Shown one piece after another: positions 55,601 to 63,917 of a DNA stretch of 64,000 nucleotides. The notes beneath the pieces were generated by a model. It saw only the letters and a list, made by a program, of their open reading frames with translations, was not told where the DNA came from and made no database searches. The position numbers and the translations under genes are program-made. Position 1 is the stretch's first letter. Every line of letters begins with the position of its first letter. Source of the stretch: Coleofasciculus sp. FACHB-1120. GTDB lineage: Bacteria; Cyanobacteriota; Cyanobacteriia; Cyanobacteriales; FACHB-T130. The stretch is from assembly GCF_014698845.1 (NCBI RefSeq), contig NZ_JACJTV010000007.1, forward strand, positions 124,001 through 188,000, given 5' to 3'.

Positions 55601-57361
55601 CGTAATCTCTACGAAGCAGGTTCAGGTGCCAAAGTTGAAGACGAAGACATAGACAGTGACACCCCAACTGATGACGAAGAAGATGAAGAAGAATCAGAAG
55701 TTGCAGTTGGCGCACACATCCCCATCCCAACCGAAACCTTCCTCGAAGAACTCTCCGTCAAACTAGAAATCCATCCCATCTCCGTCTACTGGCTACTCAA
55801 AGAAGGCAGAGAACAGGAAGGCTGGCGCTGTATCCCAGAAGAAAAGCGCTTCACCGAAGACACCTTCACCGTCCTGGTGCTTCGCCTACTCGGTCATCGG
55901 TGGCCCAAACAAATCGAAGCAGGCGAACCCGTCCCCGATTGGGCAGACAAAGACGGCATTATCCCCATTTCCATAGGTGCAGGCGAACAAACCCTGCTAG
56001 ACAGAGTGCGTGACAGAATCGCCGCAGAATTCCCCAACGGCAACGTCGCCAGCATCGAACGGGAATTTGCAGAAATCGTCGGCATCAGCCTAGAAAAATG
56101 GCTGACCGGGGGATTCTTCAAACGCCACATCTCCCAATTCAAAAAACGCCCGATCGCGTGGCAAATGGAATCCACCCCTGCGACTCGTAGCAAAGCAAGC
56201 CGAGGTACAACCCCTGCCTTTTCCAGCCTCGTCTACTACCACCAACTCAACGGCGACCTCCTGCCGAAACTTCGCACTCAGTACATCGGTTCCCTGCGGA
56301 CGCGCTACGAAACCGAATTGCGTACCTTAGAAAACATCCCCAGCGACGAACGCACAACCGACCAAGCTGGACGTATACTGCAACTCCAGAATTGGATAGA
56401 AGAACTCAACACCTTTGACCAAAAACTGAGTGAAGTAGCCACCACTGGCTTTTGTCCCAGCGATGCCAAAACCTTAAAAGCCAGACTGCGCCAACTAGCA
56501 ATTGACGATGCCACCCTCTGCCTCAAAGTCCTTTGGTTACGAAAACTGATGGACGTGATGCAACCGACACCCCTGGAAACCTGGAAACAAACGGCGCAAG
56601 AAACCAAACTCCACCCCGACTTCCCTAACTGGATAGAAGAAGCATTAATACATCTCGACCATCACTGTTCTGCTGTCGGTACTCAGCCACCGGATGCCGC
56701 GAACCTAACCAACGACCCCACCTCAGCCGACCTCGCCAAACTCATCTGCAAAGAAGCAAAATCAATGGTCAAGAATTCCCTATCTCTCGCTTGTCAGCGC
56801 TGGTGGGCGAAATTCAATGAAACCTTGCTAGTCCCATTGCGACAACAGATTAAGGATGCCACAGAAGACACCAAACAACTTAAGGAAAAGTGGGATAACC
56901 TTGGCACCACACCCGAAAAATTCCTAGTAGACGAGATTAAGCACAGACAGGCAACCCTCAAAGCTAAAATTAAGAACCTCAAGGCAGAACTCAAACAACG
57001 CACAGAAACGGGGGAAGCCATTCGCTTGTCAATCGAAACCTGGAAATGCCCAGAAGCCGAAACCTGGGAACCCTGGTTATCATCGCAGCCTCTGTATGAT
57101 GCCATTTCCAGCCTCGACGGACGCCGCAACCCACCCAAGACAGTAGCAGAGTTTGTTGCTCAAGAAAGTGCCTACGTGCCAGACTTGAACGATGGTGTGC
57201 GAGTTAACATTGCGCCGTTACAGAAGGCTGGACTATTAGCTGCTGAAGTAATTGCGAAAAAGGATGTCGAGAAGGCAATAAGCGATCGGGCGGAGTGGCG
57301 TGCGGACGAACGCCGTTGGTGCCGCGAGGGGAAACTGCCACAGCCCGGATGGTGGAAGTAA
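52613..57361 (+). CDS. pglX: BREX adenine-specific DNA methyltransferase PglX
   Basis: About 1582 aa from ATG 52613 (start of MEASLKKILRSLSLELRHIL). SAM motif I FLDPAVGSGHFLLEAF (about 308) and motif IV NPPYMG (about 537) identify an N6-adenine methyltransferase; the target-recognition part follows. The C-terminal third is long and helical with an acidic linker (DEDIDSDTPTDDEEDEEES). PglX marks host sites so that BREX spares self DNA. Base usage shifts within the gene: roughly 54230-55500 is visibly A/T-rich, while the 3' third is C-rich, which suggests exchange of the recognition domain. Confidence 0.93.
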   Translation: MEASLKKILRSLSLELRHILEGTYDERGKFHAGDLERRLNEIGIWRDRTAKPLDELPHLCIEDKDARRVVDAYIQFREEAGVSRQEAVAEFCLESAYTWANRLFALRCMEARMIIDEVILQKDAYGGRSLVHNRFARRNPEACAGEDDGLFAVLSEEFVERATELPQLFNPKAPAVALRPSVSALKRCIALLSGRESVGVQAPATDEVFEAPDALGWAYQYWNAEEKNRVFEKVRTKKGAKIEGADIVPATQLYTEPYMVKFLVQNSLGALWMGMNPQSKLYEDWEYFVKDADRSPVEHKSILEVRFLDPAVGSGHFLLEAFDLFYAMYEEEDRLTEPEEICAAILNHNLYGIDIDERAVQIATAALWMKAKEKAPDLEASYLDEFRGHLVATNIRLPRGKNHLEAFLKRYPDDEPLRPALETVFEGLANAHQLGSLVQIEEPVEKELRYLKGTEEFEMKMNLQLDLFEPVVVQGELPFGVESYEDWQKKTLSRLKEHFNAEAETADLSQAFFGQSAGKGLALFDLLAKRYDVVTANPPYMGARNMEVRLKSYITKHYVFGKGDLYTAFVLRCRQLCLRGGRVGMITLHAWMFHASYVEIRRLILQEDCIHLIAQLGRYAFSEADPPGFAVLFVFSPNHLNGHIHAFRLSAPRLADEQAQLLANAISETICTISYQTAQANLLSVAGYPFVYSLRPSFFEIVRQNPTLEQYADVVAGLQTGVNERFIRTDWEITTLPGWVSYRKGGGFCRWVGLETYKIDWRNDAMQLRTSPRARFQNSNYYFKKGLTYSYICRGALNTRVMEGCVFDVASMGVFPKIEDYCLPLLGLLNSRLASWFLRTISQNLMFQAGTASQLPVPNSVFTCKRLTDFSNYSLKIKEYIESVNPTEETFNYWNLLQLFKAQFNFIILETLIHTLEGMIETVIIDLYDLDSNDQKQVFDEVGTSPGWFSIISNYETLPKIPSELPEILPEILDYLQKCDRLTLPSGELTNLKRRLRNLYEAGSGAKVEDEDIDSDTPTDDEEDEEESEVAVGAHIPIPTETFLEELSVKLEIHPISVYWLLKEGREQEGWRCIPEEKRFTEDTFTVLVLRLLGHRWPKQIEAGEPVPDWADKDGIIPISIGAGEQTLLDRVRDRIAAEFPNGNVASIEREFAEIVGISLEKWLTGGFFKRHISQFKKRPIAWQMESTPATRSKASRGTTPAFSSLVYYHQLNGDLLPKLRTQYIGSLRTRYETELRTLENIPSDERTTDQAGRILQLQNWIEELNTFDQKLSEVATTGFCPSDAKTLKARLRQLAIDDATLCLKVLWLRKLMDVMQPTPLETWKQTAQETKLHPDFPNWIEEALIHLDHHCSAVGTQPPDAANLTNDPTSADLAKLICKEAKSMVKNSLSLACQRWWAKFNETLLVPLRQQIKDATEDTKQLKEKWDNLGTTPEKFLVDEIKHRQATLKAKIKNLKAELKQRTETGEAIRLSIETWKCPEAETWEPWLSSQPLYDAISSLDGRRNPPKTVAEFVAQESAYVPDLNDGVRVNIAPLQKAGLLAAEVIAKKDVEKAISDRAEWRADERRWCREGKLPQPGWWK

Positions 57362-57420
57362 ACACTTATTCTTTTAACATATCAGAGCGCTATACACACG
57401 AAACAGCTTGGAGTAAGAAT

Positions 57421-58524
57421 ATGGGACTTCAGGAAGAAATTGACAGCATGAGGCAAGAAATTCGAGCCGATGGCTATTCAATGTCTATCGGTGAATGGAT
57501 AAGCCTTTATGAGAATGAAGAAATTGATATACATCCAGAATTCCAACGATTTTTTCGTTGGTCTAGTCGCCAAAAAACCAGCCTCATAGAGTCTATTTTA
57601 CTTGGCATTCCCATCCCACCTATTTTTGTATCTCAGCGTGAGGATGGAGTTTGGGATGTAGTAGACGGTCTACAAAGGCTATCTACGATATACGAATTTG
57701 CTGGGAAACTAAAGGATGAAGATAAAAATTTGATACCACCTTTAGTCCTTGAAGAGACTAAGTATTTACCAAATTTGAAAGGTAAAAAGTGGGACGATGC
57801 CTATGATACAGCAAATTCCCTAAGCTCGACACAACGGCTTTTGATAAAAAGAGCAAAAATTGATGCAGCTATTCTCCTAAAAGAAAGCGATGAGATTGCT
57901 AAATATGAGTTATTCCAACGATTAAATACTGGAGGGTCAATAGCTACACAGCAGGAAGTCAGGAACTGTATTCTCGTGATGGTTAATCGAGAAATGTTTC
58001 AATGGATGAAAGACTTGAGCCAAAACGAAATGTTCAGAGAATGTATAGCTCTTAGTGAGCGTCCCCTCGAAGAACAATATAATATGGAGCTATTACTAAG
58101 GTTCTTAGTATTCCGCAATATTGATGAACATGCAATGAAAGGAATAGGTGATTTGGGAGGATTTTTGACCGATAGGATGGTAGAAATGGCAAAAGATAAG
58201 AATTTTAATTATAAACAAGAAGAAGATGCATTCCATAAGACATTTGAAATTCTGTATGAACAAATGGGAAGTGATAGTTTTCGCAGATATTCTCCGAATA
58301 AAAACAAGTTTTTAGGTGGGTTCCTAGTCTCAGCCTACGAAGTGATTGCTTTGGGGGTTGGTTATAACTATGCAGAGTTATCTCACTCTCATATAGATAT
58401 AAGAGATAGAGTGAAGCAAATTTGGACAAATCCTGAATATACGAACTGGTCAGGTTCAGGCACTACTGCACAGCGAAGAGTACCAAGGCTAGTTCCCTTT
58501 GGTCGTCAAATGTTCAAACCATGA
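57421..58524 (+). CDS. DUF262 (GmrSD-type nuclease N-domain) protein
   Basis: 367 aa from ATG 57421; the frame upstream of it overlaps pglX out of frame and is not used. The ParB/DUF262 signature is clear: DIHPEFQRFFRWSSRQKTSLIESILLG, then DVVDGLQRLSTIYEF (DGxQR motif, about residue 81), and RLNTGGSIATQQEVRN. DUF262 domains form the nucleotide-using part of GmrSD and BrxU-type enzymes. The usual C-terminal HNH domain (DUF1607) is missing, and a separate HEPN gene follows with an ATGA overlap, so the two likely form a two-component unit. A/T-rich compared with the flanking genes. Confidence 0.85.
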   Translation: MGLQEEIDSMRQEIRADGYSMSIGEWISLYENEEIDIHPEFQRFFRWSSRQKTSLIESILLGIPIPPIFVSQREDGVWDVVDGLQRLSTIYEFAGKLKDEDKNLIPPLVLEETKYLPNLKGKKWDDAYDTANSLSSTQRLLIKRAKIDAAILLKESDEIAKYELFQRLNTGGSIATQQEVRNCILVMVNREMFQWMKDLSQNEMFRECIALSERPLEEQYNMELLLRFLVFRNIDEHAMKGIGDLGGFLTDRMVEMAKDKNFNYKQEEDAFHKTFEILYEQMGSDSFRRYSPNKNKFLGGFLVSAYEVIALGVGYNYAELSHSHIDIRDRVKQIWTNPEYTNWSGSGTTAQRRVPRLVPFGRQMFKP

Positions 58525-59186
58525 AAATACGCACAGCAGAAAACCTTAGCGATAAACTAGCTGAGGAACTTGGATGGCGAAAAGTAGAGCTTTCAACATT
58601 GAAAGCTCTGATTGACTCGAAGTCATTTGCATCTGGAAAGCGGAAGGCATTACTGCGCGGTGGAATCACTATGCTTTATGCTCATTGGGAAGGATTTATC
58701 AAAGTAGCAGCAAATAGCTATTTGGAATTCGTTGCTATGCAGGGTCTACCTTATAAGCAACTTGCAAATAACTTTATAGCTTTAGCTATGAAGGATAAGT
58801 TAGATCAAGCAAGAGAAACGAATAAAGCAACTATATATAGTGAGGTTGCAGATTTCTTTACAACAAAACTTAGCGACAGAAGTTTAATTAGATATGAAAA
58901 TAGAATTACTACCTCTAATTTATCATCATCTGTATTTAAAGAAATAGTATGTATGCTTGGCTTAGACTACAGATTTTATGAATCAAAAGAAGTGCTGATT
59001 GATGAAAGATTGCTCCAAAAAAGGAATAAAATTGCTCATGGTAATTATCTTGATATAGATGAAGAACAATATGATGAGTTACACACGCAAGTCATAGCAA
59101 TGATGGATACTTTTCGGAATCAAATAGATAACTGTGCAGCAACTAAACAATATTGTTGCCCAGGTGCATCTATTGCATCACCCTAA
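58521..59186 (+). CDS. MAE_28990/MAE_18760-type HEPN protein
   Basis: 221 aa. All-helical, with RNKIAHGNYLDI (about residues 167-178) carrying the Rx4-6H HEPN signature (R, N, H) typical of RNase toxins, and GGITMLYAHWEGFIKVAANSYL near the N-terminus typical of this subfamily. Predicted cytoplasmic ribonuclease, probably controlled by its partner DUF262 protein, whose stop overlaps its start. The C-terminal tail is Cys-rich. Strongly A/T-biased, like its partner. Confidence 0.8.
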   Translation: MKIRTAENLSDKLAEELGWRKVELSTLKALIDSKSFASGKRKALLRGGITMLYAHWEGFIKVAANSYLEFVAMQGLPYKQLANNFIALAMKDKLDQARETNKATIYSEVADFFTTKLSDRSLIRYENRITTSNLSSSVFKEIVCMLGLDYRFYESKEVLIDERLLQKRNKIAHGNYLDIDEEQYDELHTQVIAMMDTFRNQIDNCAATKQYCCPGASIASP

Positions 59187-59199
59187 TCTCTTTTAATAG

Positions 59200-61713
59200 A
59201 TGACCTCCTCTGATAGCCTTCGCAACTGGCTTCGCCAGGAAATCCTGCAAATCCTCAACCGAAGGAGTCCCCAACCCCCCCTTTTCATCTGGTGCGACCC
59301 TCGGCGCATCTGGAAAGACCTGCTACAAGCCGCAGCAGAGGACAACATCTTTGAACTTTGGGCAGAAGACACTCACGAACTCATACTTAGAGAAAAATTC
59401 TACAAAACCCCCCGCACTCCCCGCATCGTCTGGCTACCCGTCAGCCGCGACGAAATTACCTATTTCAAAGTCTTTGAACTCCAAGCTGAAGCGGTCAAAC
59501 AACTCACTCTCTCCGAAGCCCTTTCCGAATACGGCATAGACATCCCCTCAGACTACCGCGTTGAACTCGAACCCATCCTACCTGCCCACGCCAAAGAATG
59601 GCTCGATTATCCCAAAGAGGCCTGGAAAGAACTCACCCCCGGTAATGTCAAAAGCACCCTCGTCAATGACGAGAAAATCCTAGAATTCCTAGCCACTCCC
59701 GGACTCAGCTTCGATCGCCTCCTCACCGATAACCGCTTTTCCATCTTTGCCCGTCGCGTCGTGGAAGATTTCGGACTCCCCGAACCCAAACCCGACAATG
59801 CCGAAGCATGGCGCATCCAAGCAACCGCGTCTCTCCTAGTCACCGATGCTGTTACCCGATGCCCAAATCATCCTCCCACCGAACGCGCTCGCATCATTCC
59901 AGAAGGGCAACAGCGAGAGGCGGCATTAAAACTGCTTGACCGTTGGCAAAACCAAATTAACCTAATTGACTACTTTGAACAATTATCCCCTCAAGCCGAT
60001 AACCAAACCACCCTGCAATACTGGGCAAGCCACCTCGACACCATTCCCATCCCCCTTGCTTCCCAAATTGCGGAAAACACCCTATTCCAAAAGCAAATCC
60101 AACACCTCAGCACCATTCAAACCTTTGAGGAGTTAGTCAAAACCCTAGAATCCCGCGCTGTTGCCTACCAAACCCATGCCGAGGCATTCTGGGGACATCA
60201 AGCAAAAAACAAAGTCTGCTGGAGTCATCTAGTAAAACTCGCCATGAACGCCAGCCTGCTATACCAACACAACCAGGTAGAACAGCAGTGGAAGACTTCA
60301 ATAGATGCCGTTAACTGGTTCACCACTCAAGGTTGGCAAGTCGATCGCGCCGGAGAAGCTCTTTTCCAAGAAGATACCGAACTCCCCAACGGACTCATCC
60401 GCGTCCGCACCCTGCTGCGTCAAGCGTACCTGCGTCATCTAGACCGAATCAACACCGCCTTCTCCGAACTGCTGTCTAACGCTTCATTGGAGTCCTTACC
60501 CCTGCCTTTTGCCGGAAATGCGATCTCCCCTACCGTCAACCAAGCCTCTGCAAAAGAACCCGTTGCCGTTCTAGTCCTTGATGCCTGTCGCTACGACATC
60601 GGCTGTCGCCTCGCCGAAGTGCTGAACCAAGGCGAACCCACCCAACGCGCTGAAGTTACTCCTGCCAAAGCCCCCATCCCCTCCATCACCGCCTTGGGAA
60701 TGCCCTTCTGCCTCCCTGGAATTGCCGATAAACTTCGGGTTGAATTTCCCAAAAAACCAGGGAGTTACTGGCGCGTAACGGCAGACGGGTTCCCCGGCGA
60801 CCTCAGCCAAGCCGAACAGCGACGGGAATGGCTGAAAAAGAACTACAAGCTCAAAGAGAAAAGTATACTAACCGTCAAGGATGTCCTAGATTCTGAGACA
60901 CACGATGCCATTAATATCAACAATTTAGGCAAACTCATTTTCATCTTCGGTGATGAACTCGATGACCACGACGACACCCTCGAACCCTTTGGACTCAATC
61001 CCACCATTGAACGTTACGCCACCCTAATTCGCCGCCTGCGTTCTGGGGGATACAATACCATTGTGATGGTGACCGATCATGGCTTTTTCCGCTGGCAACC
61101 TGCTGAAGACGAGAATGACCCAGAAAAACCAGAAGGCGATATCCTGTGGAAATCGAGACGAGCGATCGCGGGTCAAAACCTCCAGCACTCCTCCGCCATC
61201 AAACTGCGCGTCACCAATGGCAATTTAGATTGCTACGTCCCCAGAAGCATCAACGCCTTCAAAACCTACGGCGGACTGGGATTCTTTCACGGCGGCGCAA
61301 CCCTGCAAGAACTAATTATCCCTGTCCTCAAAGCCAACTGGCACCAGAGAGCTAAGAAAATTAAAGTCGTCCTCAAGCCCATCACCCAGATTACTTCCCT
61401 CAGCCAACGGATAGAAGTTGCCTCTGCCGCCGTCAACACGGATTTATTTGGCAACCTCGATGCAACCCTGACAACCCGACAGGTGCAGGTTAATGTCGTT
61501 GACCTCAGCACCGGGAAACGGCTGTTCAAGTCCAAAACTGCCGTAGCGATTGAACCAGGGGCAGAATTGCAAATCCTACAATTAGAAAAGGTAGAAGGGG
61601 CAGAAGCCAGAGTCGGCACCGAAATGGAACTCCGGCTCATTGATGCTGATGATGAAGAGGTATTAGACCGCAGGACTGTTACGCTCAAAGTTGACCTAGA
61701 CGAGTGGTTTTGA
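59200..61713 (+). CDS. pglZ: BREX alkaline-phosphatase-fold protein PglZ
   Basis: 837 aa. The phosphatase-superfamily core shows VAVLVLDACRYDIGCRLAEVL (about 453-473), VTPAKAPIPSITALGMPFCL, LIFIFGDELDDHDDTLEP (about 580) and VMVTDHGFFRW (about 623). This is the BREX type 1 (PglZ type A) layout. PglZ is essential for BREX; metal-dependent phosphodiesterase activity has been proposed. It starts 14 bp after the HEPN gene and returns to the GC-richer codon use of the core operon. Confidence 0.93.
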   Translation: MTSSDSLRNWLRQEILQILNRRSPQPPLFIWCDPRRIWKDLLQAAAEDNIFELWAEDTHELILREKFYKTPRTPRIVWLPVSRDEITYFKVFELQAEAVKQLTLSEALSEYGIDIPSDYRVELEPILPAHAKEWLDYPKEAWKELTPGNVKSTLVNDEKILEFLATPGLSFDRLLTDNRFSIFARRVVEDFGLPEPKPDNAEAWRIQATASLLVTDAVTRCPNHPPTERARIIPEGQQREAALKLLDRWQNQINLIDYFEQLSPQADNQTTLQYWASHLDTIPIPLASQIAENTLFQKQIQHLSTIQTFEELVKTLESRAVAYQTHAEAFWGHQAKNKVCWSHLVKLAMNASLLYQHNQVEQQWKTSIDAVNWFTTQGWQVDRAGEALFQEDTELPNGLIRVRTLLRQAYLRHLDRINTAFSELLSNASLESLPLPFAGNAISPTVNQASAKEPVAVLVLDACRYDIGCRLAEVLNQGEPTQRAEVTPAKAPIPSITALGMPFCLPGIADKLRVEFPKKPGSYWRVTADGFPGDLSQAEQRREWLKKNYKLKEKSILTVKDVLDSETHDAININNLGKLIFIFGDELDDHDDTLEPFGLNPTIERYATLIRRLRSGGYNTIVMVTDHGFFRWQPAEDENDPEKPEGDILWKSRRAIAGQNLQHSSAIKLRVTNGNLDCYVPRSINAFKTYGGLGFFHGGATLQELIIPVLKANWHQRAKKIKVVLKPITQITSLSQRIEVASAAVNTDLFGNLDATLTTRQVQVNVVDLSTGKRLFKSKTAVAIEPGAELQILQLEKVEGAEARVGTEMELRLIDADDEEVLDRRTVTLKVDLDEWF

Positions 61714-61790
61714 TAAGAAAATCACTTTGGCTAGTGAATGCAATAGCCCCGGACTAATGTCTGTGGGCAATATTGTTTACGAGGGCTGAT

Positions 61791-63866
61791 ATGGCAGGCG
61801 AGTTAGTATTAGATGAACTCGATCGCAAACTAGACAAGGCTTTCCCCGGTCGAATCGTCCGCAAGGACTTGGTAAAAAAACTCAAAGTCGGGTTCAACAT
61901 TCCCGTCTATGTTTTAGAGTACCTGCTGGGCAAATACTGCTCGACCACCGATGAAGTGGAAATTCAAGCGGGACTGGAACAAGTAAAAAACGCGATCTCT
62001 GAACGGGTGGTACGCGGCGACGAGTCCGAACTAATCAAAGCCCGTCTGCAACGCTTGGGTTCCCTCAAGTTAATTGACCTCGTTATCGTTACCTTTGATG
62101 AAAAAGTCCAAGGCGGCAAATTCTGGGCGCGACTTTCCACCTGCGGACTCGACAAAGTTCATATCGATGAGGATATCGTTCACAAGTACGAACGACTGCT
62201 CACCGGAGGTGTCTGGGCGAATCTGGAACTAGTCTATGACGATTCCTTCGTTAGTGACGGTCAAATCCGCCCGTTTGTCATCCACCGCCTCGCCCCCATC
62301 CAAATTGCCAGCGCCAACTTTGAAGAATTTGTCGAAGGGCGATCGCACTTCACCCGCGACGAATGGATTGACGTACTTGTGCGATCGATGGGCTACGAAC
62401 CCACCCACCCCGACTTTACCCTACGCCGCAAGCTATTGTTCCTGCTGCGTCTCGTCCCAGTTGTCGAATCCAACTACAACCTGATTGAACTGGGGCCGCG
62501 TGGAACGGGCAAATCTTACGTTTACCGAGAAATCTCCCCCTATGTCGTCCTCCTATCTGGCGGACAAGGGAGCATTGCTGACCTGTTTGGCTGGAAAAAC
62601 CGTCGCGATAAGCCTGGATTGGTGTTGAGATTTGACTTGGTGGCATTTGATGAAGTGGCAGGTTCCAACTTCAAAGTCGAAGCCAACAAACAGATGTACA
62701 AGGGCTACATGGAACAGGGTTCCTTCTCTCGCGGGGATGACAAAGGCACCCTTTCTGCTGACGCTGGCATCGTCTTTAACGGCAACCTAGACGGTGATGT
62801 AGAAACCACTGCCCGTATCTCTCACCTATTCAACGCCCTCCCAGATGCCATCCGCAACGATATGGCATTCCACGATCGCTGGCACGCCTATCTCCCCGGT
62901 TGGGAAATGCCCAAAATGCAACCGGATTATTTTACTGCCCACTTGGGGTTTATTGCCGATTACATTGCCGAAATCTTCCACACCGAGTTAAGGAGGCGCA
63001 ACTACACCGATACCTACGATCGCTTTTTCAGTTTGGGTAGTCATGTAGAAGAGAGGGATAGGAGAGCGATCGCACGTACTACCGCTGGTTTCGTCAAACT
63101 CCTTCACCCCGATGGCAACTGCTCCCAAGGGGAAATTGAAGAATACATTACCCTTGCCATTGAAGTACGTCGCCGAGTCAAAGAACAGCTCAAGCGCATG
63201 GGGGGCATTGAGTATTCCAAGGTGAATCTCTCCTACATCGACAAACAAACCGGACAGGAAACTATTGTCACCTGCCCCGAACTCAGTTCCGCCCAGATGA
63301 TTCCCGATCATCCCCTTTCCCCCGGTGACTTATTCACTGTCGGGTTTGACTCCAACGAAAGCCGTTACTCCCTCTACCGCATCCAAATTTCTGCCATACC
63401 TGGGACACACCGCTTCAATCTCATCGGCACTACAGGCAAAGGCATCAAAGAAAGCGCACGTATGGCGTATGACTATTTGAAAGCCAATGCCAAACGGGTA
63501 GGCATTGACCGCGACCTCACATCCTACGACTTCAACATCCAAGTGATGAGTTTGATGCAGGGCAAAGATGCCGATGACTTGGGTGTAGCCTTCTACATCG
63601 GTTTAATTTCTGCCATTTTGAACCGTCCCATTGCAGGCGGTCTAGTAATTCTTGGGCAAATGAGTATTCACGGCGTTCTGAGTCGGGTGGAAGGGTTGGG
63701 AGACAAACTTCGTATTGCGATGGATGCAGGGGCAAAGCGGGTAATGTTCCCAACTGAGAATCGGCGAGACTTTGCCGAGTTGCCTGCTGGGGTGATTGAT
63801 AAGTTACAGATTGATTTTTACAGCGATCCGGCACAGGCTGCGTTTAAGGCATTAGCAGAAATTTGA
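61791..63866 (+). CDS. brxL: BREX AAA+/Lon-like protein BrxL
   Basis: 691 aa from ATG 61791 behind GAGGG. An N-terminal domain (AFPGRIVRKDLVKKLKVGFNIPVYVLEYLLGKYC) is followed by an AAA+ core with Walker A GPRGTGKSYVYRE (about 235) and LVAFDEVAGS (Walker B). The C-terminal Lon-like domain keeps the Lys (GLGDKLRIAMDAGAKRV), but the position of the Lon catalytic Ser (GPSAG) reads ADDLG, so it is probably not a Lon-type protease. BrxL is a DNA-binding hexameric ATPase of type 1 BREX. Last gene of the operon. Confidence 0.92.
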   Translation: MAGELVLDELDRKLDKAFPGRIVRKDLVKKLKVGFNIPVYVLEYLLGKYCSTTDEVEIQAGLEQVKNAISERVVRGDESELIKARLQRLGSLKLIDLVIVTFDEKVQGGKFWARLSTCGLDKVHIDEDIVHKYERLLTGGVWANLELVYDDSFVSDGQIRPFVIHRLAPIQIASANFEEFVEGRSHFTRDEWIDVLVRSMGYEPTHPDFTLRRKLLFLLRLVPVVESNYNLIELGPRGTGKSYVYREISPYVVLLSGGQGSIADLFGWKNRRDKPGLVLRFDLVAFDEVAGSNFKVEANKQMYKGYMEQGSFSRGDDKGTLSADAGIVFNGNLDGDVETTARISHLFNALPDAIRNDMAFHDRWHAYLPGWEMPKMQPDYFTAHLGFIADYIAEIFHTELRRRNYTDTYDRFFSLGSHVEERDRRAIARTTAGFVKLLHPDGNCSQGEIEEYITLAIEVRRRVKEQLKRMGGIEYSKVNLSYIDKQTGQETIVTCPELSSAQMIPDHPLSPGDLFTVGFDSNESRYSLYRIQISAIPGTHRFNLIGTTGKGIKESARMAYDYLKANAKRVGIDRDLTSYDFNIQVMSLMQGKDADDLGVAFYIGLISAILNRPIAGGLVILGQMSIHGVLSRVEGLGDKLRIAMDAGAKRVMFPTENRRDFAELPAGVIDKLQIDFYSDPAQAAFKALAEI

Positions 63867-63917
63867 AGCTCAGCGCGATCGCTTCTGCTGCGGTCTCCGC
63901 TTTAAATCCTCAGCCAG

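Noticed and set aside
57295-57420. N-terminal extension of the DUF262 protein
   Set aside because: The frame runs out of phase through the end of pglX; the ATG at 57421 begins the conserved part.
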